A stretch of DNA of 55,623 nt from an uncultured Oscillospiraceae bacterium (GTDB lineage: Bacteria > Bacillota > Clostridia > Oscillospirales > Oscillospiraceae). The stretch covers positions 1 through 55,623 of the forward strand of contig CAJTYO010000017.1 of NCBI GenBank assembly GCA_910584045.1, written 5' to 3'. Made by a program: the position numbers and the translations under genes. Shown here piece by piece: positions 16,279 through 25,683 of the stretch. Each line of letters opens with the position of its first letter. Positions within the stretch are counted from its first letter, which is position 1. A model generated the notes under the pieces. The model was not told where the DNA came from, did not search any database, and saw only the letters and a program-made list of their open reading frames with translations.

Positions 16279-16668
16279 ATGACGAACGAGAAACAGCGTC
16301 TGACCAACACGGAATGGGAGGTCTGCGAGTGCCTGTGGGAGAGCTCGCCGCTTACCATGACTCAGATCGCCGCCCGCCTGACGGAGCGCACCGGCTGGAC
16401 GAAGAGCACCGGAGAGACCCTGGTGCGCCGGATGGCGGACAAGGGTCTCTTGTACTGGGAGCAGGGAAGAAAGGCGAAGCTCTACTATCCCGCAGTGTCC
16501 CGGGAGGATGCGGTGGTGCGGGAGACCAGGGGGTTTTTGCAGAAAGTGTTTGGCGGCAGCGTTGGGCTGCTGGTAAACACCATAGCGGAGCGGGAGGAAT
16601 TAGACCGGAAGGAGATCGACCAGCTCTATGAGGCCTTGCGGAAACTGGAGGAACGAGGCCATGATTGA
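16279..16668 (+). CDS. BlaI/MecI/CopY-family repressor (module 2)
   Basis: The 129-residue protein has the BlaI winged helix (LTNTEWEVCECLWESSPLTM, TGWTKSTGETLVRRMADKGL, KAKLYYPAV) and a dimerisation tail with VFGGSVGLLVNTI. It should repress its own operon until cleaved through its M56 partner. GAGGAG lies nine bases before the ATG, and the start is fixed by family similarity. It overlaps the M56 start by eight bases. It is clearly diverged from the module 1 repressor and closer to that of module 3 (shared GSVG...VNT motif). Confidence 0.93.
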   Translation: MTNEKQRLTNTEWEVCECLWESSPLTMTQIAARLTERTGWTKSTGETLVRRMADKGLLYWEQGRKAKLYYPAVSREDAVVRETRGFLQKVFGGSVGLLVNTIAEREELDRKEIDQLYEALRKLEERGHD

Positions 16669-19066
16669 GTGGATCGTGACCAGCTCGGTACTGATCGTGC
16701 TGGTGGTAGTACTGCGGCTGTTGGTCAAGAGCCGGGTGAGCCCACGGCTACGGTACGCCCTGTGGGGGCTGGTGTTGCTCAGGCTGCTGATTCCGGGGAC
16801 TGTCTTTGAGAGCCGGGTCAGTGTGATGGCCCCGGTGGCTGCACAGGCGGTCTATCAAGAGATCGAACGGGTCCCGCGCTATGTGAGAACCGGGCCTGAC
16901 GACTGGGTGGAGATCGGGCACCCTGGCAGCGGCAGCTGGACTTCCATCTCGCCAGAAGCGGAGGCTGTGCGGAAGGACAAGCCTGCCCGGTACGACTGGT
17001 TCGACCCTGTAGAGGAGGTCAGTCTTTCTGCCCTGCGGAAGCAGGTGACCGTCCGGAATGCCTTCTTGCTGTTGTGGCTGGTGGGGAGCGTTTTCGCTGG
17101 TGGATTTCTGCTGGTGGTGAACCTGCGGTTCAGCAGCAGGTTGAAAAAGAGGAGGCGGACGATAGGGCAGTACCGGAGCTGCTGGGTATTCGTTATGGAC
17201 GATCTGCCCACACCCTGCCTCTTCGGCCTGTTTCGCCCCGGCATCTATCTGACGCCAGAGCTGGAGGAACAGGAGAAAGTCCACGTTCTGGCCCACGAGT
17301 ACGCCCACTTCCGCCAAGGGGATCACGTCTGGGCGGTCCTGCGGGGCGTATGTCTGGCAGTCCACTGGTATAATCCGCTGGTGTGGCTGGCGGCGTATCT
17401 TAGCCGCTGGGATGGTGAGCTTTCCTGCGATGAGGGGGCCGTCTGCCTGCTGGGTGAGGAGAACCGGGCGGGCTATGGCCGGACTCTAGTGGGGCTGGTG
17501 GCCCGCAGGACCATCGTCGCGGACCTGGCCTGCTGCGCCACCACCATGACGGGTGGAAAGTCTGCGCTGAAGGAGCGCATTGCCTTGCTGGTGAAGCGCC
17601 CCAGGACCACGTGGGTGATGGCGGTGATTGTGGCGGCTGCGTGCGCAGTGTTTGCGGCCTGCACCTTCACCGGGGCGGCGAAGCCGGACGGACCGGAGGA
17701 TAATCTGCCGGAGCCTGTCGACCTGTCGGAGGCTCCCTCGCCCCCGTCGGACCTACCCACCCGCCTTGTTTCCCCCGGAACGCCGGAGGAGGCCGGGGAC
17801 ATCTGGTTGATAGCGGAACTGCCGGAGGACGGCATCGCGGTATACTATGAGCCAGAGACGGGCCGGAGCTGGTTGTGGTACGGGGAATCCTTACAGGAGC
17901 TGGAGCTGGCTGGAGGAGGACCCATGACGCATCGGAAACTGCTGCCCGAGCTGTATTTCCAGGACCTGGATGGTGACGGGGAAAAAGAGCTGGCGATGAT
18001 CCACGATTCCAACAGCGGCACAGGCGTGTCCGTGCGGGACTTGCTCGTGTGCGAGTGGGACGGCCAAAGGTGGACGGAATACCTGGCGGATACGGCCGTA
18101 AATGTCATAGACGATTTCAACGCCAGCCGGACGCTGACGATGTATCGTGGTACGGGAGCCGCCGAGGTGGGATATCTGGACAGCACGGTGGCGGTGGATA
18201 TGAACGCCGCCTATGGGGAGCGGGCATGGCCGTCGGATGCCCCTCATTTGTGTATCCTGGATAAGGACAACTATGGCTATACGATGCACCGAAGCGGGCA
18301 GATATTTCTGCATATCAAGGGGGTGGTCCAGGCGGAGGATGATCCCACATATGAGAACAATCTCCTCTATACCTGCGCCGTGATCTACCATGCGGATGGC
18401 TCATTCACCGTCAGTGACGAAGGGCTGAGCACCTGGTACCCGTACTTCGCCCTGACGCCAACCTTCCGGGGGATCCTGCTGGATTTCATTCAGGAACGGC
18501 AGGAGGCCAACGGCGGGGAGGACATTTCTGCGGACCGCTTCGCCGTGTGCGATGTGAACGGAGACGGTAAGGACGAGCTTATCACCCAAACCAACGCTGC
18601 TCCCATGACTGGGCAGGTGGAAGCGGTCTACGATGAGGACGGCAATGCGCTGCTGCTGGAGTATCCCCTGATGACCTACTACGACAACGGCTATGCCACG
18701 GCGGGCTGGAGCCACAATCAGGGCGTGGCGGGAAATACGCTTTGGCCCTATACGCTGCTCAAATATGACGAGGATGCGGGCAAATATGTAAAGATCGCCA
18801 GCGTGGACGGCTGGGACAAGAGCATCCGGGATACCTATCTGTCCTATGATGAATCAGTCATCCCCTTCCCGGACGAGGTGGACAAGGATGGAGACGGCTT
18901 TGTTTACTACATCATAGAGGAGGAGGGCGGCTACGCGCCTGTGTACGGCGAGCCCGTGGACTACGCGGAGTACGCCCTGTGGGCGGCCCGCTGCTTGGGC
19001 GGCAATGTGGTGCATGTGAACAAGCATTCCCTGTCAAAAGAGAATATCGTGTTGATCCAGCAGTAA
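16661..19066 (+). CDS. M56-family membrane metalloprotease with FG-GAP/EF-type outside domain
   Basis: The 801-residue product has the M56 plan: membrane segments near 4-22, 34-46, 133-153 and 318-334, zinc motif HEYAH (His212, Glu213, His216), HWYNPLVW and DGELSCDEGAV. The external half (from about 340) carries three acidic calcium-type loops, DLDGDGEKEL near 434, DVNGDGKDEL near 631 and DKDGDG near 741, resembling integrin/FG-GAP or VCBS repeats. It probably senses an extracellular ligand or envelope state and triggers loss of the BlaI repressor. ATG 16661 has GGAGGAACGAGG upstream; an earlier in-frame start only shadows the repressor gene. Confidence 0.9.
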   Translation: MIEWIVTSSVLIVLVVVLRLLVKSRVSPRLRYALWGLVLLRLLIPGTVFESRVSVMAPVAAQAVYQEIERVPRYVRTGPDDWVEIGHPGSGSWTSISPEAEAVRKDKPARYDWFDPVEEVSLSALRKQVTVRNAFLLLWLVGSVFAGGFLLVVNLRFSSRLKKRRRTIGQYRSCWVFVMDDLPTPCLFGLFRPGIYLTPELEEQEKVHVLAHEYAHFRQGDHVWAVLRGVCLAVHWYNPLVWLAAYLSRWDGELSCDEGAVCLLGEENRAGYGRTLVGLVARRTIVADLACCATTMTGGKSALKERIALLVKRPRTTWVMAVIVAAACAVFAACTFTGAAKPDGPEDNLPEPVDLSEAPSPPSDLPTRLVSPGTPEEAGDIWLIAELPEDGIAVYYEPETGRSWLWYGESLQELELAGGGPMTHRKLLPELYFQDLDGDGEKELAMIHDSNSGTGVSVRDLLVCEWDGQRWTEYLADTAVNVIDDFNASRTLTMYRGTGAAEVGYLDSTVAVDMNAAYGERAWPSDAPHLCILDKDNYGYTMHRSGQIFLHIKGVVQAEDDPTYENNLLYTCAVIYHADGSFTVSDEGLSTWYPYFALTPTFRGILLDFIQERQEANGGEDISADRFAVCDVNGDGKDELITQTNAAPMTGQVEAVYDEDGNALLLEYPLMTYYDNGYATAGWSHNQGVAGNTLWPYTLLKYDEDAGKYVKIASVDGWDKSIRDTYLSYDESVIPFPDEVDKDGDGFVYYIIEEEGGYAPVYGEPVDYAEYALWAARCLGGNVVHVNKHSLSKENIVLIQQ

Positions 19067-19070
19067 AGAA

Positions 19071-19094
19071 GGAGCGGGGCCGCGGCCCCGCTCC
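19071..19094. terminator. Perfect palindrome between module 2 and ftsH
   Basis: A 24-base perfect palindrome with arm GGAGCGGGGCCG sits between convergent genes. On the minus strand it is followed by TTCTTTA, so it serves ftsH best; on the plus strand there is no T-run. Confidence 0.7.
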
Positions 19095-19104
19095 CCCTGC
19101 TATA

Positions 19105-20928
19105 TCAGGCTCTATTTTCGAGAATGCACATAAACTCCTCGCCGGTAATGGTCTCCTTCTCACAGAGGTATTTTGAAAGCTCACGGAGCTTGCCCTCGTT
19201 GTCCTTCAGAAGCTTCCGGGCTTTCTCGTGCTGGGCCCGGACAGTGTCCACCACCATCTGGTCGATCCTCGCGGATGTCTCCGGTGCACAAGCCAGGGAT
19301 GTGTCGCCGCCCATATACTGGCTTGTGACAGTTTCCAGGGCTACCATGTCGAACTCGTCGCTCATGCCGTAGCGGGTGACCATGGCCCGAGCCAGCTTGG
19401 TGGCCTTCTCGATATCATTGGACGCGCCGGTGGTGATGGAGCCAAAGACGATCTCCTCGGCGGCCCGGCCGCCGGTTAGGGTGGCAATCTGGTTCTCCAG
19501 CTCCTCCCGGCTCATGAGACTGCGCTCCTCCTGCTCCACCTGCATGGTGTATCCCAGCGCTCCGGAGGTCCGGGGGATGATGGTGATTTTGGCCACCGGG
19601 GCGGAGTGGGTCTGGAGGGCGGCCACCAGGGCATGGCCGATCTCGTGATAGCTGACCACCATCCTCTCATGGTCGGTGAGAATTTTGTTCTTCTTCTGAT
19701 ACCCTGCGATAACCACCTCAATGCTCTCTTGGAGGTCCTCCTGGGTGACGAGCTTCCGTCCCTGGCGCACCGCCCGGAGGGCGGCCTCGTTGACCATGTT
19801 GGCCAGTTCTGCGCCGGAGGCTCCAGAGGCGGCCCGGGCTATGGCGTTGAAGTCCACATTTTCCGACAGCTTCACCTTGGCGGCGTGGACCTTCAGAATG
19901 TCCTCCCGGCCCCTCAGGTCGGGCAGCTCTACAGGCACCCGGCGGTCAAACCGGCCGGGGCGCAGCAGGGCGGGGTCCAGGGTCTCCGGCCGGTTGGTGG
20001 CGGCCAGGATGACTACGCCCTTGCTGCCCTCGAAGCCGTCCATCTCTGTGAGAAGTTGGTTGAGGGTCTGCTCCCGCTCGTCATTGCCGCCCATACCGGA
20101 GCCGTCCCGCTTCTTGCCAATGGTATCGATCTCGTCGATAAAAACGATGCAGGGGGCCTTCTCATTGGCCTGCTTAAAGAGGTCGCGGACCTTGTTGGCC
20201 CCCATACCCACAAACATCTCCACAAACTCAGATCCGGAGATGGAGAAGAAGGGGACCTCCGCCTCCCCAGCCACGGCCTTTGCCAGCAGGGTCTTGCCGG
20301 TGCCCGGAGGGCCCACCAGCAGCACTCCTTTGGGCATCTTCGCGCCAATCTCCCGATACTTTTGGGGATTGTGGAGGAAATCGACCACCTCCATCAGGTT
20401 CTCCTTGGCCTCGTCCTCGCCGGCAACATCGGTGAACTTCATACCTGTCTCGCTGGCAATATAGACCTTGGCGCTGCTCTTGCCGAACTTCATGGCCCCG
20501 CCCATGGAACCGCCTATTTTATTCATCATTGCCCGGCTCATCAACTGGCCGATGCCGATGAAAATGACAATGGGCAGGATGAAGGTCAGCAGGAAGCTGA
20601 GAATGGGATTCATCTCCTTGGCCTTTACCTCGTCGAACCGACAGCCGCTCGCCCACAGGCGGTTGACCAGATCGGGGTCGTTGAAGGCGATGGTGGCGTA
20701 CAGCCCGGCGTCCTCTGATGTGTCGGTGAAGTAAATCATATCCTGCTCCACCTGGGCCACGGCCACCTCCCGGTTATCCAGCATGGTCAGAAAGGTGCCG
20801 TAGTCCACCTGGGTGATCTCCTGCCGCATCAGACGGGGGAACAGCAGTGTATTGAGCAGAATAACCACCACCATGACCATACCATAGTAGAAAAGAAGCG
20901 GTTTGCGGGGCTTCTCCATTTTTTGCAT
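19105..20928 (-). CDS. ftsH: ATP-dependent zinc metalloprotease FtsH
   Basis: The 607-residue protein has two membrane helices (about 12-30 and 108-128), an AAA domain with Walker A GPPGTGKT (206-213), Walker B VFIDEID and the second region of homology ATNRPETLDPALLRPGRFDR, and a zinc peptidase domain. The zinc motif is HEIGH (His428, Glu429, His432), where most FtsH proteins have HEAGH. It degrades unneeded membrane proteins and regulators. ATG 20928 has GAAGGAGA upstream. It is a single gene divergent from tepA. The length is slightly shorter than E. coli FtsH because the C-terminal tail is short. Confidence 0.97.
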   Translation of the reverse strand: MQKMEKPRKPLLFYYGMVMVVVILLNTLLFPRLMRQEITQVDYGTFLTMLDNREVAVAQVEQDMIYFTDTSEDAGLYATIAFNDPDLVNRLWASGCRFDEVKAKEMNPILSFLLTFILPIVIFIGIGQLMSRAMMNKIGGSMGGAMKFGKSSAKVYIASETGMKFTDVAGEDEAKENLMEVVDFLHNPQKYREIGAKMPKGVLLVGPPGTGKTLLAKAVAGEAEVPFFSISGSEFVEMFVGMGANKVRDLFKQANEKAPCIVFIDEIDTIGKKRDGSGMGGNDEREQTLNQLLTEMDGFEGSKGVVILAATNRPETLDPALLRPGRFDRRVPVELPDLRGREDILKVHAAKVKLSENVDFNAIARAASGASGAELANMVNEAALRAVRQGRKLVTQEDLQESIEVVIAGYQKKNKILTDHERMVVSYHEIGHALVAALQTHSAPVAKITIIPRTSGALGYTMQVEQEERSLMSREELENQIATLTGGRAAEEIVFGSITTGASNDIEKATKLARAMVTRYGMSDEFDMVALETVTSQYMGGDTSLACAPETSARIDQMVVDTVRAQHEKARKLLKDNEGKLRELSKYLCEKETITGEEFMCILENRA

Positions 20929-21126
20929 AGCAGATGTCTCCTTCTGTGTTTCGTTCGATCATGAACCTTATTTTACAAAAAACGGGGAATAAATGAAGAA
21001 CGAATTGTGAACAAAGCGGGAAGTTTTTGTAACAATCATCCGGTGGCTCCGACGGGAAATTTTCGTCCTGCGGTATGGTTTTCCCACCTTGCGCAAAGAC
21101 TACTCTTGAAAGGAAGGGATCAAATT

Positions 21127-21861
21127 ATGGAACGTGAAACAAAATCGACCGCCCCGGGCGGTGGAAACGAGGAAAAAAATACCTCTGGCGGCAGCCAGCG
21201 TATCGTGGACTTCGGCGCAGCTGTCAGCCGCAGTGAACGGGGTAACATCTATACCCTGACCATCGTGGGCCAGGTGGAGGGTCACCAGGTCCTGCCGGAG
21301 ACGGTCAAGAGCACCAAATACGAGCATGTTATGCCTCTGCTGGCCAGTTTGGAGCAGGATGAGGAGGTGGACGGGGTGCTGTTGTTGTTGAACACCGTAG
21401 GTGGGGACATTGAGGCGGGTCTGGGCATCGCCGAGCTCATCGCCGGGATGCGCAAGCCCACTGTCAGCCTGGTGCTGGGAGGCGGGCACTCTATTGGTGT
21501 GCCCCTGGCCGTGGCTCCTAAGGTGAGCATGATCGTGCCCTCTGCCTCCATGACCATCCACCCGGTGCGGATGAACGGCACAGTCATCGCCGCACCCCAG
21601 ACTTTCAGCTATTTCGAACGTATTCAGGAACGGATCGTTAGTTTTGTGGCAAAAAACAGCCGCATCAGTGAAAAAAAGTTCCTAAGTCTCATGCTGAAAA
21701 CCGGTGAGATGGCCGCCGATGTGGGCAGTGTGATCTATGGGGAGGAGGCGGTGAATCTGGGACTCATCGACCGCATCGGCGGACTGGGAGACGCTTTGGA
21801 CAGCCTCTATGACCAGATCGCCCGAGCCCGACAGGATAAGGACCTGGCGGCAGTTCGCTGA
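21127..21861 (+). CDS. tepA: ClpP-class serine protease TepA
   Basis: The 244-residue product matches the TepA/YmfB branch of ClpP-like crotonase-fold proteases (Bacillus TepA is about 245 residues). Motifs are LLLNTVGGDIEAGLGIAELI for the oxyanion region, GGGHSIGVPLAV with the nucleophile serine and MTIHPVRM with the histidine. In Bacillus the protein is linked to precursor translocation and signal-peptide turnover. ATG 21127 with GGAAGGG upstream is preferred over an earlier in-frame start at 21007. A strong terminator follows, so it is monocistronic and lies just before smc. Confidence 0.9.
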   Translation: MERETKSTAPGGGNEEKNTSGGSQRIVDFGAAVSRSERGNIYTLTIVGQVEGHQVLPETVKSTKYEHVMPLLASLEQDEEVDGVLLLLNTVGGDIEAGLGIAELIAGMRKPTVSLVLGGGHSIGVPLAVAPKVSMIVPSASMTIHPVRMNGTVIAAPQTFSYFERIQERIVSFVAKNSRISEKKFLSLMLKTGEMAADVGSVIYGEEAVNLGLIDRIGGLGDALDSLYDQIARARQDKDLAAVR

Positions 21862-21873
21862 CCGCCCACGGTT

Positions 21874-21917
21874 CCGGCGGTCTGTTCTCGTGGCTGGAAC
21901 AGGCCGCCGGGTTTTTG
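21874..21917 (+). terminator. Terminator of tepA
   Basis: CCGGCGG-T-CTGTTC (21874-21887) pairs with GAACAG-G-CCGCCGG (21897-21910) over 14 pairs, one of them G-U, followed by GTTTTTG. Confidence 0.9.
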
Positions 21918-21956
21918 TAATTTGGGATTTTTTGCCGATTGTTTACAAAATTCGGC

Positions 21957-21985
21957 TTGTCAAGGGGCGAGTATTCTGGTATAAT
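21957..21985 (+). promoter_or_regulatory. Promoter of the smc–rsfS unit
   Basis: TTGTCA (21957-21962), 17 bases, TATAAT (21980-21985). No other strong promoter or terminator was seen until after rsfS, 11 kb downstream. Confidence 0.8.
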
Positions 21986-22034
21986 CTGTTAGTTAATGAT
22001 ATGTAGAGGGCATAGGCCCGCCAAGGAGAGCAGC

Positions 22035-25000
22035 ATGTACTTAAAGGCGCTAGAAATCCAGGGATTCAAGTCCTTTCCGGATAAAACCCTCCTGCACTTC
22101 GGTGAGAACATCACCGCCATCGTGGGCCCCAACGGCTCGGGGAAGTCCAATATCTCCGACGCCATCTGCTGGGTCATGGGGGAGCAGTCCGCCCGGAGCC
22201 TCCGGGGAGACAAGATGGAGGATGTGATCTTCGGTGGAACAGAGAAGCGGGGCCCCGTGGGCTTCGCCCAGGTGACCCTGATTCTCGATAACAGCGCTGG
22301 CATGTTCCCCGCCGTCGACAGCAGCGAGGTGATGGTCACCCGCCGTTACTATCGCAGCGGGGAGAGCGAATACTATATCAACAAACAGTCTGTCCGCCTC
22401 AGGGATGTCAACGAGATGTTTATGGATACTGGTCTGGGCCGGGAGGGCTATGCCATCGTGGGCCAGGGGCGGATTGACGAGATATTGTCCGCCCGCAGCG
22501 CCGACCGGCGGGAGATCTTCGAGGAGGCGGCGGGGATCTCCAAGTTTCGCCATCGCAAGGAGGAGTCCGAACGCCGCCTCCAGCGCACGGAGGAGAATCT
22601 GGTGCGCATAGGGGACAAAATCGGCGAACTGGAGCTGCAGGTGGCTCCCCTGCGGGAGCAGGCGGAGACTGCCAGACGCTACCTGTTGCTGAGGGATGAG
22701 CAGCGCACCCTGGAAATTTCCCTCTGGATGGAACGTTTGGAGGAGATCAAGACCGCCAAGAACCGTCTCCAGGCGGAGTACGCCGCCGCCCAGGCCCGGC
22801 AAGCCGCCGCCCAGGCCCGGCAGGACGGGCTGTATGAGGAGAACGACCGTTTCTCCTTGCGGATGCAGGAGAATGACACTGGTCAGGAACGCACGCGTCA
22901 GGAGTACGACAGTCTTACGGCGCAGTCCCGGGATCAGGAGGCTGCGGCAGATCTGCTGCGCACGAACATCCAGCACCGGCAGGATGCCATCGAGGATCTG
23001 CGGGCGGAGCTGGAGCGTCAGGACAGCCGGAGCCGTGACACTCAGGAGGAAATCGATGCCCAGAAGCGCCACCTGGAGGAGCTGGATGGGCAGATCGGTG
23101 GAGTGGAGGCGGAACTGGACGCGCTGCTGGACAAAGCCCGAGCCGCCGCCGAAAATGCCGGGGAGACCGGGAGCGCCATCAGCGCCCTTCAGGCCGGGGA
23201 GGCCTTGGCCGCCGATGCTGCCGCCAAAGGTCGGGAGCGGCTGGCCGCTCTGGAGGCCGCCCTGGAGCAAATCTCCGCCCGTCGGGAGGACGTCCGTCAG
23301 GAGCGGGAGGCCACACAGACCCAGCGGGAAGCCGCTCGGCAGGACGTGAAGAGCGCCCGCCGGGCTTTGGAGGATGCCCGGGAGGAGGCCGCTGCCGCCG
23401 CCAATATCATCCAGGGTCATACCCTGCGCATGGAGGGACGGGAGAAGCGGGAAAAGACCGCCGCCGACGCCAGCCTCCAGCTGACCATGGAGCAAAATAA
23501 TCTGATCGCCCGAATCCGGATGCTCACAGAAATGGAACGGGAGTACGAAGGCTTCAGCAAGGCCGTCCGGGTGGTCATGCAGGCTGCTGACAAGGGGGCT
23601 CTGCGGGGCGTCCACGGGCCGGTGGCCAATCTGATGAAAACAGACGGCAAGTACGCTGTGGCCATAGAGATTGCCTTAGGGGGCGGGATGCAAAACATCG
23701 TGGTGGACCGGGAAGAGGACGCCAAGGGCTCCATCCAGTTCCTTAAGCAGCGGGATGGCGGCCGGGCCACCTTCCTGCCCCTGACGGCCATTCGGGGGGA
23801 GGAGCTGCGGGAGAGGGGCGTGGAAAATGAGCCGGGCTTTGTGGGCCTTGCCTCTCGGCTGGTCAGCTATGACGGGCGGTACGACGGAATCTTTAAGAAC
23901 CTGCTGGGCCGCACCGTTGTGGCGGAAGATCTGGACTGCGGCATCGCTATGGCCAGGAGGTACCAGAATCGCTTCCGCATCGTCACATTGGACGGCCAGC
24001 TCATCAACCGGGGCGGTTCCATGACTGGAGGCAGCGTGTCCAAGAGCGCGGGGGTTCTATCCCGGGCCAACGAGCTGGAGCGCCTGCGTACCCGGGAGGC
24101 AGAGGTCTCCCAGCGGCTGACGGAGGCTCAGCGAGAGAAGGAGGAGACCGCCCGGGAGCTGTCCGCTGTCCAGTACGAACTGCAGGTGGCCGAGGGCCAG
24201 CTCCGGGCTGCGGAGGATGCGGTGCTCAAGTGCCAGGGTGATGTGCGGCAGTATGAGGCCCTGTTGGAGGGCCTGCGTACTGGCGAGGAGAGCCTGGCAG
24301 GAGAGGAGGAGGCCCTGGTCCAGCGGGTTGGCGACAACGAGCGGCAGCGGCAGGCTGTCCGAGAGGAGATCGGCATGAGGGAGGCTGAGGCCGCCACCCT
24401 CCGGCAGAACATCCAGGAGAAGCTGGCCGGACAGCAGGATTTACAGGCCTACTCCAACCGTTTAGGCGCTGAGATGGCGGAGCGGAAGGAGCGCCTGGCC
24501 GGCGCACGGGCCCAGAGGGAGGCTGGCGCAGAGGCGCTGGACCGTCTGGAGCAGACCAGACGCGATCTGGCTGGGGACCGGACGCAGCGGCTGGAGCGAA
24601 TGAAGGCGTATCAATCGGCCATTGATCGGGACGAAGAGGAGCTGGTCCGAAAAACGGAGGAGGCAGCCGCGCTGCGTCTCCAGGCCGCCGGGCGGCAGAG
24701 CGAGCTGAAGGCACTGCAGGAGGCCCGGCTGCACCTGGAGCAGGAGCGCACCGCCATGGGGCAGAAGCTGAAAGAGAGCAACGACGAGTTGTTGGAGGCG
24801 GAGCGGGAGACCGGTCGCCTGGAGCAGAAGCTGAACGCCGGTGGTATGGAGGAGAAGCAGATCCTTGACAAATTGTGGGAGAACTACGAGCTGAGCCACT
24901 CTGCCGCCATGGAGCAGCGGATTGAGTTAGAGAGCGCCGCCAAGGCCGCCCGGCGGGTCAATGAGCTCAAGCGGGAGATCAGCGGCCTGGGGGCAGTGAA

Positions 25001-25607
25001 CGTGGGAGCTATCGACGAATTTCAGCGGGTCAACGAGCGCTACACCTACCTCACCGGCCAGCGGGACGATGTGGAGCAGGCCAAAAGTGAGCTGACAGGG
25101 ATCATCGGGGCTATCACCCGGGAGATGACAGCCATCTTTGCACAGCAGTTCGAGTTGATTGTCGCCTCTTTCCAAGAGACCTATCTCCAGCTGTTTGGCG
25201 GCGGACAGGCAACGCTGGAGCTGGAGGACGAGGAGGACATACTCAACTGTGGTATCGAGATCAAGGTCCAGCCTCCCGGCAAGACCCTAAAGACCCTGTC
25301 CCTGCTGTCGGGGGGTGAGAAGGCCTTCGTGGCTATCGCCCTCTATTTTGCCATATTGAAGGTGCATCCTACGCCTTTTTTTGTCATGGACGAGGTGGAG
25401 GCGGCGTTGGACGAGGCGAACGTGGTCCGTGTGGCCAACTATATGCGCTCGATCTCGGACAAGACCCAGTTTATTGTGATTACCCACCGCCGGGGCACCA
25501 TGGAGGCGGCAGACATTCTTTACGGCGTCACCATGCAGGAGAAGGGGGTCAGCAAAATGCTGGCCATCAACATGAATGATATGGCGGAGGAGCTGCAGAT
25601 TCAATAG
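22035..25607 (+). CDS. smc: Chromosome segregation protein SMC
   Basis: The 1190-residue ATPase has the full SMC plan: Walker A GPNGSGKS (31-38), long coiled coil, hinge near 520-660 (GVHGPVANLMKTDGKYAVAI to SMTGGSVSK), second coiled coil, then the signature LSGGEKA and Walker B FFVMDEVEAALDE near the C-terminus. It loads on DNA with ScpA/ScpB and organises and separates replicated chromosomes. ATG 22035 has AAGGAGAG upstream. Glu/Arg/Ala-rich coiled-coil sequence explains long unrelated open frames on the other strand. ftsY follows after 76 bases, the usual order in Firmicutes. Confidence 0.98.
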   Translation: MYLKALEIQGFKSFPDKTLLHFGENITAIVGPNGSGKSNISDAICWVMGEQSARSLRGDKMEDVIFGGTEKRGPVGFAQVTLILDNSAGMFPAVDSSEVMVTRRYYRSGESEYYINKQSVRLRDVNEMFMDTGLGREGYAIVGQGRIDEILSARSADRREIFEEAAGISKFRHRKEESERRLQRTEENLVRIGDKIGELELQVAPLREQAETARRYLLLRDEQRTLEISLWMERLEEIKTAKNRLQAEYAAAQARQAAAQARQDGLYEENDRFSLRMQENDTGQERTRQEYDSLTAQSRDQEAAADLLRTNIQHRQDAIEDLRAELERQDSRSRDTQEEIDAQKRHLEELDGQIGGVEAELDALLDKARAAAENAGETGSAISALQAGEALAADAAAKGRERLAALEAALEQISARREDVRQEREATQTQREAARQDVKSARRALEDAREEAAAAANIIQGHTLRMEGREKREKTAADASLQLTMEQNNLIARIRMLTEMEREYEGFSKAVRVVMQAADKGALRGVHGPVANLMKTDGKYAVAIEIALGGGMQNIVVDREEDAKGSIQFLKQRDGGRATFLPLTAIRGEELRERGVENEPGFVGLASRLVSYDGRYDGIFKNLLGRTVVAEDLDCGIAMARRYQNRFRIVTLDGQLINRGGSMTGGSVSKSAGVLSRANELERLRTREAEVSQRLTEAQREKEETARELSAVQYELQVAEGQLRAAEDAVLKCQGDVRQYEALLEGLRTGEESLAGEEEALVQRVGDNERQRQAVREEIGMREAEAATLRQNIQEKLAGQQDLQAYSNRLGAEMAERKERLAGARAQREAGAEALDRLEQTRRDLAGDRTQRLERMKAYQSAIDRDEEELVRKTEEAAALRLQAAGRQSELKALQEARLHLEQERTAMGQKLKESNDELLEAERETGRLEQKLNAGGMEEKQILDKLWENYELSHSAAMEQRIELESAAKAARRVNELKREISGLGAVNVGAIDEFQRVNERYTYLTGQRDDVEQAKSELTGIIGAITREMTAIFAQQFELIVASFQETYLQLFGGGQATLELEDEEDILNCGIEIKVQPPGKTLKTLSLLSGGEKAFVAIALYFAILKVHPTPFFVMDEVEAALDEANVVRVANYMRSISDKTQFIVITHRRGTMEAADILYGVTMQEKGVSKMLAINMNDMAEELQIQ

Positions 25608-25683
25608 GCGGCCCCGCATGATTTTATAGAAGAGCTGTACCGGCTAGGTCGGTCCGGTCAGGCGGCCGGAGAAAGGAACTGTC

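Noticed and set aside
19606..20718. Plus-strand open frame of 370 codons
   Set aside because: Antisense shadow of ftsH, which is full-length and conserved on the minus strand.
22050..23615. Minus-strand open frame of 521 codons
   Set aside because: Antisense shadow of the smc coiled coil; Leu/Gly/Gln-rich product typical of a reversed Glu/Arg-rich sequence.
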